Shown: one piece after another, positions 1 to 8,357 of the stretch | Numbering within the stretch: position 1 is the first letter of the stretch | Layout: each line of letters starts with the position of its first letter | Assembly: GCA_021790555.1 (NCBI GenBank) | Contig: JAJYGY010000027.1 | Span: forward strand, 1 to 9,963 | Origin: a bacterium | GTDB lineage: Bacteria > Oederibacteriota > JAJYGY01 | DNA length: 9,963 nt | Direction: 5' to 3' | The notes under the pieces: generated by a model | What the model was told of the DNA's origin: nothing | Database searches by the model: none | Seen by the model: the letters and a program-made list of their open reading frames with translations, nothing else | Translations under genes and position numbers: made by a program

Positions 1-96
1 AGAAAAACGATTTAATATAAATGATTTTAGAGATTTGAAATGGATTTATATGAATTATATAAATCCAAAGTCCCGGTATCGAAAGGAAGTCTTGAT
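1..96. other. AT-rich non-coding stretch at left edge
   Basis: No gene is visible here. The DNA is strongly AT-rich compared with the genes to the right. It follows the stop codon of the 216-residue orphan gene and contains an inverted repeat described separately. It could hold the 3' end of that transcript or the control region of a gene beyond the window edge. Confidence 0.6.
41..67. repeat. Inverted repeat with perfect 11-bp arms
   Basis: The arms TGGATTTATAT (41-51) and ATATAAATCCA (57-67) are exact reverse complements around a 5-nt centre, GAATT. On the minus strand the hairpin would start 29 nt after the stop of the orphan gene, but only TTTC follows it and the stem is mostly A-T, so it would be a weak intrinsic terminator. 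An operator for a gene beyond the left edge is the alternative. The palindrome is directly visible; its role is inference. Confidence 0.55.
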
Positions 97-747
97 CTAA
101 GACCGAATTTCAGGTTCCTGAAAGCTGTCCTGGAATGAATGTCCGGAATCCTCGAAAAGGCGGCTCCGAATCCCGCTCACAGCCCCTTGGTCACGCAACT
201 GAACCTTGGCAGCCATCAAAAACTCGCTTTGCGTCCAGTTCCAGCTTGATTCTTTTGGAAAGAGCTTCAATAAGTCCAGCCTCTTCTTCTGGCTAACCTT
301 GACGGATTGAATGCTGTTCTCAATCATCGAATCAAAATTCTTTGGAGCGAAGGAATAGACCCGGATTTCAGGCGTTTCTGGGAGCAATTCAAAGACAGAA
401 AGCGCGGAGTTCGAATTGCATATGTTGTAAGCCGATGTCCAGCTGATGGTCCCAAAGTCAAACCTGAAGCGAAGCCCAAAATAGGCCACGCGAACACATC
501 GGCCGTCTGAAAGAAGGCTTTCAAAGGCAGTCAGTCCAAATTCCGATTGGCGCAACTCGTTTCTAATGTTTGTCTTACGCTGTGTCAGCTCCCTGCATAG
601 CCTGGTCGGCAGAGAAACCATCATACACAAGTTCTTCTTGTCCGTGTCTTCATGGATCGAGGCGATGAAGTAGGCTTCCATGTTTTCGCCGCGCGACCAC
701 ATGAAGGCTTTCATGTCTTCCAGGCTGCCCTTCCTGTTGTCCTTCAT
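97..747 (-). CDS. Hypothetical protein, 216 residues, unrecognised
   Basis: I do not recognise this protein. It begins MKDNRKGSLEDMKAFMW, has no signal peptide or membrane segment, and is a mixed, probably soluble sequence with many aromatic residues in the middle (around YFGLRFRFDFGTISW) and a Ser/Glu/Asp-rich tail. The ATG at 747 is preferred because GAGGAG (753-758) then sits 5 nt upstream; a GTG at 750, adding one residue, would leave only 2 nt. The start lies 12 nt after the stop of the 116-residue gene, so the two are probably co-transcribed. Sampled lines are 40-55% G+C, well below the other genes here, which suggests recent acquisition or weak expression. The ribosome-binding site, length and tight spacing support a real gene; function is unknown. 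Confidence 0.7.
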   Translation of the reverse strand: MKDNRKGSLEDMKAFMWSRGENMEAYFIASIHEDTDKKNLCMMVSLPTRLCRELTQRKTNIRNELRQSEFGLTAFESLLSDGRCVRVAYFGLRFRFDFGTISWTSAYNICNSNSALSVFELLPETPEIRVYSFAPKNFDSMIENSIQSVKVSQKKRLDLLKLFPKESSWNWTQSEFLMAAKVQLRDQGAVSGIRSRLFEDSGHSFQDSFQEPEIRS

Positions 748-759
748 CACGTCTCCTCT

Positions 760-1110
760 TCAGGCTCCCGCCACCTTCATGCGGTGCCTTTCCTTGAGCA
801 AAAAGGGAATTCCGTCCACCTCAAGATCCTTGCGAAGGTCGGGCGCACCCTCCATCACCAGAACCCCCACCGGAAAGTCTGGGTTGTAGGGAACCCCGTA
901 ATAAACCCGCCTTTCCCCGCCGCCAGGCCGTTCGACTTCCACGGCGAAACGCACCCCGCAACAGCCGGACGCGTTTCCGCAATAGAACGAAACCAGCTGG
1001 CCATCCAGGTAGACTTCCATGACGAAGCCGCGGGAGCAGCGCGGGCAGGTTTCTCCCGAGTCCTTGATCTTCACCTCGGTCCCGGATGGACTTGCCGGCC
1101 TGGATTTCAT
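760..1110 (-). CDS. Small cysteine-motif (zinc-ribbon-like) protein, 116 residues
   Basis: This is a short hypothetical protein. Cysteines occur as CPRC (residues 22-25), then C44 and the adjacent pair C50-C51, a spacing that suggests a small zinc ribbon or knuckle binding one metal ion. The second half is rich in Val, Gly and Pro and looks like beta strands (around RRVYYGVPYNPDFPVGVLVMEG), ending with a basic stretch, KERHRMK. There is no signal peptide or membrane segment. The purine-rich GGGAGGAG lies directly before the ATG, slightly close to it. The gene is separated from nrdJ by a strong terminator and is followed after 12 nt by the 216-residue gene, so the pair probably forms its own transcription unit. 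No promoter is obvious in the GC-rich 90 nt upstream. Zinc binding is inferred from cysteine spacing alone. Confidence 0.75.
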   Translation of the reverse strand: MKSRPASPSGTEVKIKDSGETCPRCSRGFVMEVYLDGQLVSFYCGNASGCCGVRFAVEVERPGGGERRVYYGVPYNPDFPVGVLVMEGAPDLRKDLEVDGIPFLLKERHRMKVAGA

Positions 1111-1199
1111 GCTCCTCCCAAGGTCTTCAGGAATCCCGCCGCGCCCCCGCTTCCGGGCGGGCCAGGAACAAAATCATCCACCGAAGGACCGCGTCCATC

Positions 1200-1229
1200 A
1201 AAAAAGGGACCCCGTGGGGTCCCTTTTTT
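1200..1229 (-). terminator. Intrinsic terminator after nrdJ (symmetrical)
   Basis: The stem GGGACCC / GGGTCCC (1206-1212 and 1217-1223) encloses a 4-nt loop and is flanked by six A's on one side and six T's on the other, so it would work in both directions. It lies about 45 nt after the nrdJ stop and before the 116-residue gene. With no plus-strand gene nearby, its main job is to end the nrdJ transcript. Confidence 0.92.
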
Positions 1230-1274
1230 GTCAAATCCCTTCTCCCGAATCCGCCGCCCAATGCACGCCCCGCC

Positions 1275-4031
<2,757 letters not shown>

Positions 4032-4248
4032 CTAGCTCCTCCTGTCGAGATGGCTTTCCTCGCCCCCTCCGGGGCCAGGATACGTGATGGGTCGATCGCC
4101 GCCGCCTCTCCCCATGGGGTCCAAAGCGGGCGGTTCAGACTCGAGATGGCTTGGTGAAGGAAAGCCGCTCTGCTTTCCAAAGCTGGGGTATTGCCACGAG
4201 GTGAAGATGGAACAGGCCGGTAGATCAGGCAGAAGAAAAACTTACGAT
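4032..4248 (-). other. nrdJ 5' leader downstream of the internal terminator
   Basis: This is a gene-free stretch of 217 bp. Read on the minus strand it holds a perfect 7-bp hairpin, GGAAAGC / GCTTTCC with a 6-nt loop (4159-4178); a CCCCATGGGG palindrome (4110-4119); and a small GC hairpin, GCCCC-GGAG-GGGGC (4062-4075), about 20 nt upstream of the Shine-Dalgarno. An ATG within the CCCCATGGGG palindrome opens a 27-codon frame ending in the TAG that abuts the nrdJ start; it has no clear ribosome-binding site of its own. No second promoter is convincing here. Transcription through the stretch is inferred. Confidence 0.5.
4038..4043 (-). promoter_or_regulatory. Shine-Dalgarno of nrdJ
   Basis: A perfect AGGAGG (minus strand) lies 6 nt before the ATG at 4031 and fixes the nrdJ start. 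The in-frame TAG immediately before the ATG rules out a longer protein. Confidence 0.93.
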
Positions 4249-4274
4249 AAAAAAGGCCAGCAGGTAACCTGGCC
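4249..4274 (-). terminator. Intrinsic terminator inside the nrdJ leader
   Basis: On the minus strand a perfect 6-bp stem, GGCCAG / CTGGCC (4274-4269 pairing with 4260-4255), has an 8-nt loop and is followed directly by six T's (4254-4249). That is a canonical Rho-independent terminator. It lies about 55-80 nt downstream of the predicted nrdJ start site and about 220 nt before nrdJ, so it could attenuate nrdJ transcription or end a short RNA. Alternatively it is a second stop for mnmE read-through. An overlapping CAGG / CCTG pairing, using the first of two tandem CCAGG units, could compete with the stem. Confidence 0.8.
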
Positions 4275-4312
4275 TGGGGAACATTGATCGAGGATAGGAT
4301 AAGGATGCGTGA

Positions 4313-4328
4313 ACACTATCAATAGTGC
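4313..4328. promoter_or_regulatory. NrdR box 1 (proximal)
   Basis: ACACTATCAATAGTGC contains the perfect half-sites CACTAT and ATAGTG and fits the NrdR-box pattern known from bacterial ribonucleotide reductase genes (ACACWATATATWGTGT). It covers or closely follows the expected start site of the nrdJ promoter, so bound NrdR would block initiation. NrdR itself is not encoded in this window. Confidence 0.85.
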
Positions 4329-4335
4329 GGGCGTA

Positions 4336-4364
4336 TTAATAACACACAATATATTGTGTGTCAA
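4336..4364 (-). promoter_or_regulatory. Sigma70-like nrdJ promoter
   Basis: On the minus strand the -35 element is a perfect TTGACA (4364-4359), then a 17-nt spacer, then TATTAA (4341-4336), which matches four of six consensus -10 bases. The start site is expected near 4328-4330, giving an nrdJ leader of about 300 nt. The spacer is occupied almost exactly by NrdR box 2. Confidence 0.82.
4342..4361. promoter_or_regulatory. NrdR box 2, a perfect 20-bp palindrome
   Basis: ACACACAATATATTGTGTGT is its own reverse complement over all 20 bases, and its 16-bp core (4344-4359) matches the NrdR-box consensus. Its centre is 31 bp from that of box 1, about three helical turns, the usual arrangement of paired NrdR boxes. 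It fills the spacer between the -35 and -10 elements of the nrdJ promoter. NrdR is a Zn-finger/ATP-cone repressor that responds to ATP/dATP, so nrdJ is predicted to be repressed when dATP is plentiful. Confidence 0.9.
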
Positions 4365-4377
4365 TTGATTTTTTTAA

Positions 4378-4403
4378 AAGGCTTAAAAAGGTGAAAAAGC
4401 CTT
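4378..4403. repeat. Short inverted repeat upstream of the nrdJ promoter
   Basis: The 7-bp arms AAGGCTT (4378-4384) and AAGCCTT (4397-4403) flank a 12-nt A-rich loop. On the minus strand only two T's follow the hairpin before an A run, so it would be a poor terminator. It lies just upstream of the nrdJ -35 element, in A-tract DNA typical of promoter upstream regions. Confidence 0.4.
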
Positions 4404-4435
4404 AAATTTCAATTAAAAATAGTGTTTCACTTATT

Positions 4436-4500
4436 AAAAAAGCATTTTCCATAGCTTTGGCTTAATGTAATACTTTAAGCTCGTTTATGGAAATTCTGCT
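4436..4500 (-). terminator. Long imperfect hairpin with T-tract, probable mnmE terminator
   Basis: Three nested paired blocks can be traced: AGCA/TGCT (4441-4444 with 4497-4500), TTTCCATA/TATGGAAA (4446-4453 with 4486-4493) and GCTTAA/TTAAGC (4460-4465 with 4475-4480), closing a 9-nt loop. On the minus strand the structure runs directly into six T's (4441-4436). It lies about 110 nt after the mnmE stop, so it probably ends that transcript. The stem is long and AT-rich for a terminator, so a structured 3' UTR or small RNA is possible. Confidence 0.6.
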
Positions 4501-4609
4501 CCAAGACCTCGACCCCTTATAAAATTTTTTCTTTCAGGCCGCAAGGATATTTTTCTTTCCTTCCCGGCGCGCGAATTTCACCCCTATTTTTTCCTTGCCT
4601 TCGCGCCCC
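4501..4609. other. mnmE 3' flank, no gene seen
   Basis: This stretch between the mnmE stop and the long hairpin holds A/T runs (around 4520-4560) mixed with short GC blocks. I see no open frame with a ribosome-binding site, no tRNA and no convincing promoter. It is best read as the 3' untranslated part of the mnmE transcript. Confidence 0.5.
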
Positions 4610-5983
4610 TCACTTGCCGATGCAAAACTTCGAGAAGATGGCGTCCAGAACCTCCTGCCTTGGAGTCGCCCCCACCAGCTCCCCCAGCGCGTCCAGGCAG
4701 CCTCGAAGATCCCCGGCCAGAAATTCCGGGCCCAGGTCCGCGCGGCCCAGGGTTTCCTCAACCCTGGCCAGCGCGGCATCTGCGCGCCGCAGGGCCTCCT
4801 CGTGCCGGACCTGGGTCAGCAGGGCCTCGGAAAGCGCCTTGCCGGGGTCGCCCGCCACAGCGCCCAGGCCCGCTTCAAGGATCGCCCGCCGCAATTCCCC
4901 CAGGCCGTCCCCGGTCCGGGCCGACACGGCCAGCGCCGGGGCGGGCAGGGAGGCAAGCGACCAGGCGGACGGAAGGTCCGCCTTGTTGGCAAGCAGGAGC
5001 CTGGGCCCCGCCACCCTTTCCATCAGCCCGCGGTCCCCCGCCTCCAGGGGAGCGGAGCCGTCCAGAACCAGCAGGGCCAGGTCGGCCTGGTCGAGCTGGG
5101 CGCGCGACCGCTCCACGCCCTGGGCCTCCACCTCGTCCCGGCTTTCGCGGATGCCGGCGGTGTCCACCAGCCTCACCGGAAAGCCCTCCACCTGGAACCC
5201 CTCCTCGAGGAAGTCCCTGGTCGTCCCGGGAATTTCTGTGACGATGGCGCGGGGACTCCCCAGCAGGGCGTTGAGCAGCGACGATTTCCCCACGTTGGGG
5301 CGCCCGCAAAGCACCACCTTCATCCCCTCGCGCACCAGCCTGCCCGTGCGGGCCTTTTCCAGCAGGGCCCCCATGCCCGCGCGCAGCGCGCCGACCTTTT
5401 CCCCAAGCCCCTGCCGGGGCTGAAGCTGGTCCTCCTCCTCGGGAAAGTCGCAGGCCGCCTCGGCCTCGGCGGCCAGGGCGACCACCTGGCGGCGCCAGGC
5501 CTCCACCTTTTCGAAAAGGCCCCCGGCCAGCTGCCGCGCGGCGGCGTCGCGCGAAAGCGCGGCGCGCGCCCCGATCAGGTCGGCCACCGCCTCGGCCTGG
5601 GTCAGGTCCAGCCGCCCGTTCAGGAAGGCCCGCCGGGTGAACTCGCCGGGCGAAGCCGGACGCGCGCCCGCGCCCAGAAGCTGCTGAAGCAGGCTGCGCA
5701 GGTGGAACCGGCCCCCGTGGGCGTGGACCTCCACGGCCTCCTCCCCCGTGTACCCGTGGGGCGCCTCGAATCGCACGGCCAGAAGCTCGTCCAGCACCCT
5801 TCCGTCGCAGGGGTCGGCCCAGGTGCCCGCGGCCAGGGTGCCCGGAGGCCGCCCCGCCAGGCTTCCCGCGCAACGGAAAAACCGCGACACCAGGGCCACG
5901 CTGCCCCGGCCCGAGACGCGTATGATGCCGATGCCGCCCTCGCCCGGTGGCGTGGCGATGGCCGCGATGATGTCGTCAAACAA
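4610..5983 (-). CDS. mnmE: tRNA uridine-5-carboxymethylaminomethyl modification GTPase MnmE
   Basis: MnmE works with MnmG to install the (carboxymethyl)aminomethyl group at C5 of the wobble uridine of certain tRNAs, using a formyl-tetrahydrofolate-derived carbon. The 457-residue protein has normal family length. The N-terminal folate-binding domain begins FDDIIAAIATPPGEGGIGIIRVSG. The inserted GTPase domain shows G1 GRPNVGKS (227-234), G2 within PGTTRDF, G3 DTAG (274-277) and G4 NKAD (333-336). The C-terminus FCIGK carries the conserved cysteine (C454). The start is TTG at 5983 with GGGAG 6 nt upstream; the family's usual N-terminus begins exactly here. It is the last gene of a run with the GT-C-like gene, 33 nt upstream. 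MnmG is not in the window. Confidence 0.97.
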   Translation of the reverse strand: MFDDIIAAIATPPGEGGIGIIRVSGRGSVALVSRFFRCAGSLAGRPPGTLAAGTWADPCDGRVLDELLAVRFEAPHGYTGEEAVEVHAHGGRFHLRSLLQQLLGAGARPASPGEFTRRAFLNGRLDLTQAEAVADLIGARAALSRDAAARQLAGGLFEKVEAWRRQVVALAAEAEAACDFPEEEDQLQPRQGLGEKVGALRAGMGALLEKARTGRLVREGMKVVLCGRPNVGKSSLLNALLGSPRAIVTEIPGTTRDFLEEGFQVEGFPVRLVDTAGIRESRDEVEAQGVERSRAQLDQADLALLVLDGSAPLEAGDRGLMERVAGPRLLLANKADLPSAWSLASLPAPALAVSARTGDGLGELRRAILEAGLGAVAGDPGKALSEALLTQVRHEEALRRADAALARVEETLGRADLGPEFLAGDLRGCLDALGELVGATPRQEVLDAIFSKFCIGK

Positions 5984-6016
5984 GGAAGACTCCCAAAGCC
6001 GGATGGCGCCGCCCCG

Positions 6017-7666
6017 TCAGCCCGCGTCCGCGCGTCCGGACGGGGGGTCGGCCGCGGGCCTTTCCCAGAGGTACCAAGCCGGAAACTCGGCGGCCGGATA
6101 CGCCGACAGGTCGGTCCAGAAGCAGACCCGCCGGGCCGGCTTTCCCTGGAAAAGCCCGGACAGGCGCCGGCAGGCGGCCAGCCAGGGACTGTCGTCCACC
6201 CGCTTGAACACCGCCGCCCGGCTCCATCCGGGCGGGGCCTGCCCGGTGTCCAGGCAGAAGGGCGTGCGCGGGGGCATGGACGTGGAGAGGGGCAGGTCCT
6301 CGTGGAAAAAATACGGCAGAAACTTCCGGAAATAAATCACCATCTTGACGCTCGGCTCGTCGTCCGCCCGGAAGGGAATGGTCACGCCCCGCCCGGCCTT
6401 CAACAGGGATTCGACCGAACCCAGGGCCCGGTTTTCCACCAGGCCCGAGTTGTACTGCACGTAGAACTGGTCCACATAGTTGAAGGCCTCGAAGCCGGCG
6501 AACCACACGCAGCCGGCCGCCGCGCCCGCCAGCGCCAGGCGCCGGAAGGCCGGGAAGCCCGCAAAACGGGCCGCCGCCAGGACCAGCGTGAGGCCCACCA
6601 GGCAGGCCAGCAGGAAAACCTGCGGCGCCAGGTAGCGCAGCACCACCGACCAGGCGAAGCCCTGGCTGGCGAACAGGCCCCAGAATTCCAGCCACACCAT
6701 CCAGTAAAAGGGCATGAAGCCGGCTTCAAGCCCCAGGGCCCCGCCGGCCGGACCGGCGAACGCCAGTCCCAGCCCCAGCAGCGCGAGGAGGACCAGGGCC
6801 GTGGTCCAGGCCCCGGCGGCGAAGCCCTGGCAAAAGGGAGCCATCAGCCAGAGGGCCTGGGCAAGGTCGTGGAGCACGCTGGTGAAGGTGGGATGCACCA
6901 CGGCGTAATGCACCCCCTGGTCGGCGCACCAGACCCGGAACATGGTGTAGGCCTGGACCAACCCGAAAGGAAGCAGCACCAGGCCGGCGCGCACCAAACC
7001 GCGCCGCCGCAGGCCGAATCCCAGGAAGCCCATCAGCATGGCCGAAGCGAAGAAGTTGTTCTCCTTGAACAGGCACAGGGCCAGGAAGGCGGGCAGCAGG
7101 CCGGCGAGCTCGGCCAGGCCGGCCCGCGAAAGGTCCCCCTGAGTCCGCTTCAGGAGCCGGGCGGCCTGCCAGTTGACCAGGGCCAGGAAAAAGATGGTGA
7201 AAAGCTCCTGGGGCGACAGCCGCGCCTCGGGATTGTTGGGGAATAGGAAAAAGAGGAAGGCGAAAGGCCAGAAGGCCAGCCACAGCCAGCCCCGCCGGGC
7301 TCCCAGCCACAGGCGAAGGCAGCGGTAGAAATACCAGGCCGCGCCGAACTTGAAGATCCACCGGGCCGCGTGGAGAAGGGCCGGGCGGGGCCCGAACAGC
7401 TTCCAGGCCAGGCCCTGGTACAGGTAGAAGAAGGGCCGGTAGCGCAGCCCCTGGGTGGAGAAGAAGGAATACTTCAGCCAGCCCCAGAAGCCCGCCCAGG
7501 AATCCAGGATGCGGACGTTCATCCAGTCGGAATAGTCGTCGATCAGCCGGAAGGGGGTGCGCAGGGAATAGGCCAGGGCCATCCCCACCAGGGGCAGGAA
7601 GGCCAGGGCCAGGACCAGGTGGAGCAGGGCGGGAAAGCGTGATTCAGGGTCGCGGTTCGAGATCAT
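6017..7666 (-). CDS. GT-C-like multi-pass membrane protein (putative glycosyltransferase)
   Basis: This is a 549-residue integral membrane protein. A first membrane segment (about residues 13-34) is followed by an outward loop with an acidic pair in LIDDYSDW (D43, D44), as in GT-C enzymes that use lipid-phosphate sugar donors. RYRPFFYLYQGLAWKLFG (75-92) resembles the conserved R-P-x-F and F-G stretch of the TMTC/PMT-like branch, and LCLFKENNF (198-206) resembles its Lys-Glu motif. Further hydrophobic segments continue to about residue 393; the last 150 residues look soluble and probably face the periplasm. It lies between the NUDIX gene (33 nt) and mnmE (33 nt). GGGAG lies 9 nt before the ATG. 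Membrane topology is well supported; glycosyltransferase activity, donor and acceptor are inferences from motifs. Confidence 0.85.
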   Translation of the reverse strand: MISNRDPESRFPALLHLVLALAFLPLVGMALAYSLRTPFRLIDDYSDWMNVRILDSWAGFWGWLKYSFFSTQGLRYRPFFYLYQGLAWKLFGPRPALLHAARWIFKFGAAWYFYRCLRLWLGARRGWLWLAFWPFAFLFFLFPNNPEARLSPQELFTIFFLALVNWQAARLLKRTQGDLSRAGLAELAGLLPAFLALCLFKENNFFASAMLMGFLGFGLRRRGLVRAGLVLLPFGLVQAYTMFRVWCADQGVHYAVVHPTFTSVLHDLAQALWLMAPFCQGFAAGAWTTALVLLALLGLGLAFAGPAGGALGLEAGFMPFYWMVWLEFWGLFASQGFAWSVVLRYLAPQVFLLACLVGLTLVLAAARFAGFPAFRRLALAGAAAGCVWFAGFEAFNYVDQFYVQYNSGLVENRALGSVESLLKAGRGVTIPFRADDEPSVKMVIYFRKFLPYFFHEDLPLSTSMPPRTPFCLDTGQAPPGWSRAAVFKRVDDSPWLAACRRLSGLFQGKPARRVCFWTDLSAYPAAEFPAWYLWERPAADPPSGRADAG

Positions 7667-7699
7667 CGGTCTGCGCTCCCGCGTCGGCGACAGGTTCCT

Positions 7700-8266
7700 T
7701 CAGCGCGGCCCGCGCCGGGCCAGGCGGTCCGCCGCGAGAAGGATCCCCAGGGTGGACGCCTGGTCCTTGATTCCGCCGCGACGGATCCATTCCAGGCACC
7801 GCGCCGGCGGCGCCAGGACGGTTTCAATCTGCTCGGTTTGGTCCCAGTGCCGCCGTCCGGTGAAGCGCAGGCTGGTGGCCAGGAAAAGGTGCATGCGGTT
7901 TGCCAGGCGGCCCGGGACGGTGTAAAAGGACCCCAGCTTCTCAAGCCTTCCCGGCCGGTATCCGGTCTCCTCCTCCAGTTCCCGCAGGGCGGCCTGGCGG
8001 GGGCTTCTGTCCCTGGAATCCACCAGGCCGGCCGGAAGCTGCAGGGTGACGCGGCCCACGGCGTGCTTGTACTCGCGCGTCATCACCAGGCGCCCGTCGT
8101 CCAGCACGGGCACCAGCATGCAGTAGTCCGGCACCTCCAGGACGAAATAATCGTCGATCTCAAGGCCGCCCGGCAGGCGGCAGCGGTCCTTCCTGAGGCG
8201 CAGCCAGCGCGGGGCGTCGTAAACCACCCTGCTGTCCAGAAGCCTCCACTTTTTCGGTCCGGCCAT
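7700..8266 (-). CDS. NUDIX hydrolase, ADP-ribose pyrophosphatase-like
   Basis: A 188-residue cytoplasmic hydrolase, probably splitting a nucleoside diphosphate linked to another group; ADP-ribose is the likeliest substrate. The layout matches ADP-ribose pyrophosphatases: an N-terminal beta region with DYCMLVPVLDDGRLVMTREYKHAVG, the LPAGLVD lead-in to the NUDIX box, and RELEEETGY (95-103) with the metal-binding glutamates E96, E99 and E100. The box is unusual: six residues instead of five separate G80 from the usual first Glu position, which is Arg (R87) here. The REXXEE core is intact, so activity is expected. The ATG at 8266 follows a G-rich stretch that may serve as the ribosome-binding site. 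It heads the run with the GT-C-like gene and mnmE, just after the jag terminator. The exact substrate is not certain. Confidence 0.9.
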   Translation of the reverse strand: MAGPKKWRLLDSRVVYDAPRWLRLRKDRCRLPGGLEIDDYFVLEVPDYCMLVPVLDDGRLVMTREYKHAVGRVTLQLPAGLVDSRDRSPRQAALRELEEETGYRPGRLEKLGSFYTVPGRLANRMHLFLATSLRFTGRRHWDQTEQIETVLAPPARCLEWIRRGGIKDQASTLGILLAADRLARRGPR

Positions 8267-8289
8267 GCCCGCCCCCGCCGCCCCAAAAC

Positions 8290-8318
8290 AAAAAGGCCCC
8301 GCGGACTAAAACGGGGCC
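8290..8318 (-). terminator. Intrinsic terminator after jag
   Basis: On the minus strand a 7-bp GC stem, GGCCCCG / CGGGGCC (8318-8312 with 8301-8295), with a 10-nt loop, is followed by five T's, a G and four more T's. It lies 40 nt after the jag stop and 24 nt before the NUDIX start. It separates the yidC-jag transcript from the NUDIX-membrane protein-mnmE run, which must use read-through or a promoter I cannot identify in the 91-bp gap. Confidence 0.87.
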
Positions 8319-8357
8319 CCTCCACACCAGCCTTGCGCGCCCTGCGAGCCGGCGCCG

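Noticed and set aside
307..510. A 67-residue plus-strand open frame opposite the 216-residue gene
   Set aside because: It has no good ribosome-binding site and lies fully inside a longer frame that has one and is spaced like an operon member.
4032..4119. A 27-codon frame ending at the nrdJ start
   Set aside because: It is in frame with nrdJ and ends in the TAG before its ATG, but has no clear ribosome-binding site and a low-complexity, Gly-rich sequence. Chance is more likely.
4225..4284. A 19-codon leader peptide through the terminator hairpin
   Set aside because: It has an ATG and a hydrophobic sequence but no Shine-Dalgarno and no run of regulatory codons. I kept it only as a note within the attenuation finding.
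4032..4330. Cobalamin riboswitch for B12-dependent nrdJ
   Set aside because: I could not find a recognisable B12-box or the expected multi-stem core, and B12 repression of a B12-dependent enzyme would make little sense.
4364..4609. Possible tRNA or mobile-element end in the AT-rich gap
   Set aside because: There is no cloverleaf, no transposase fragment and no paired terminal repeats with target duplications; the structure fits terminators and promoter DNA.
4595..7246. An 883-residue plus-strand open frame across mnmE and the membrane protein gene
   Set aside because: It spans two real genes on the other strand, is low-complexity (Gly, Gln, Arg, Pro) and has no plausible domain; it is a composition artefact.
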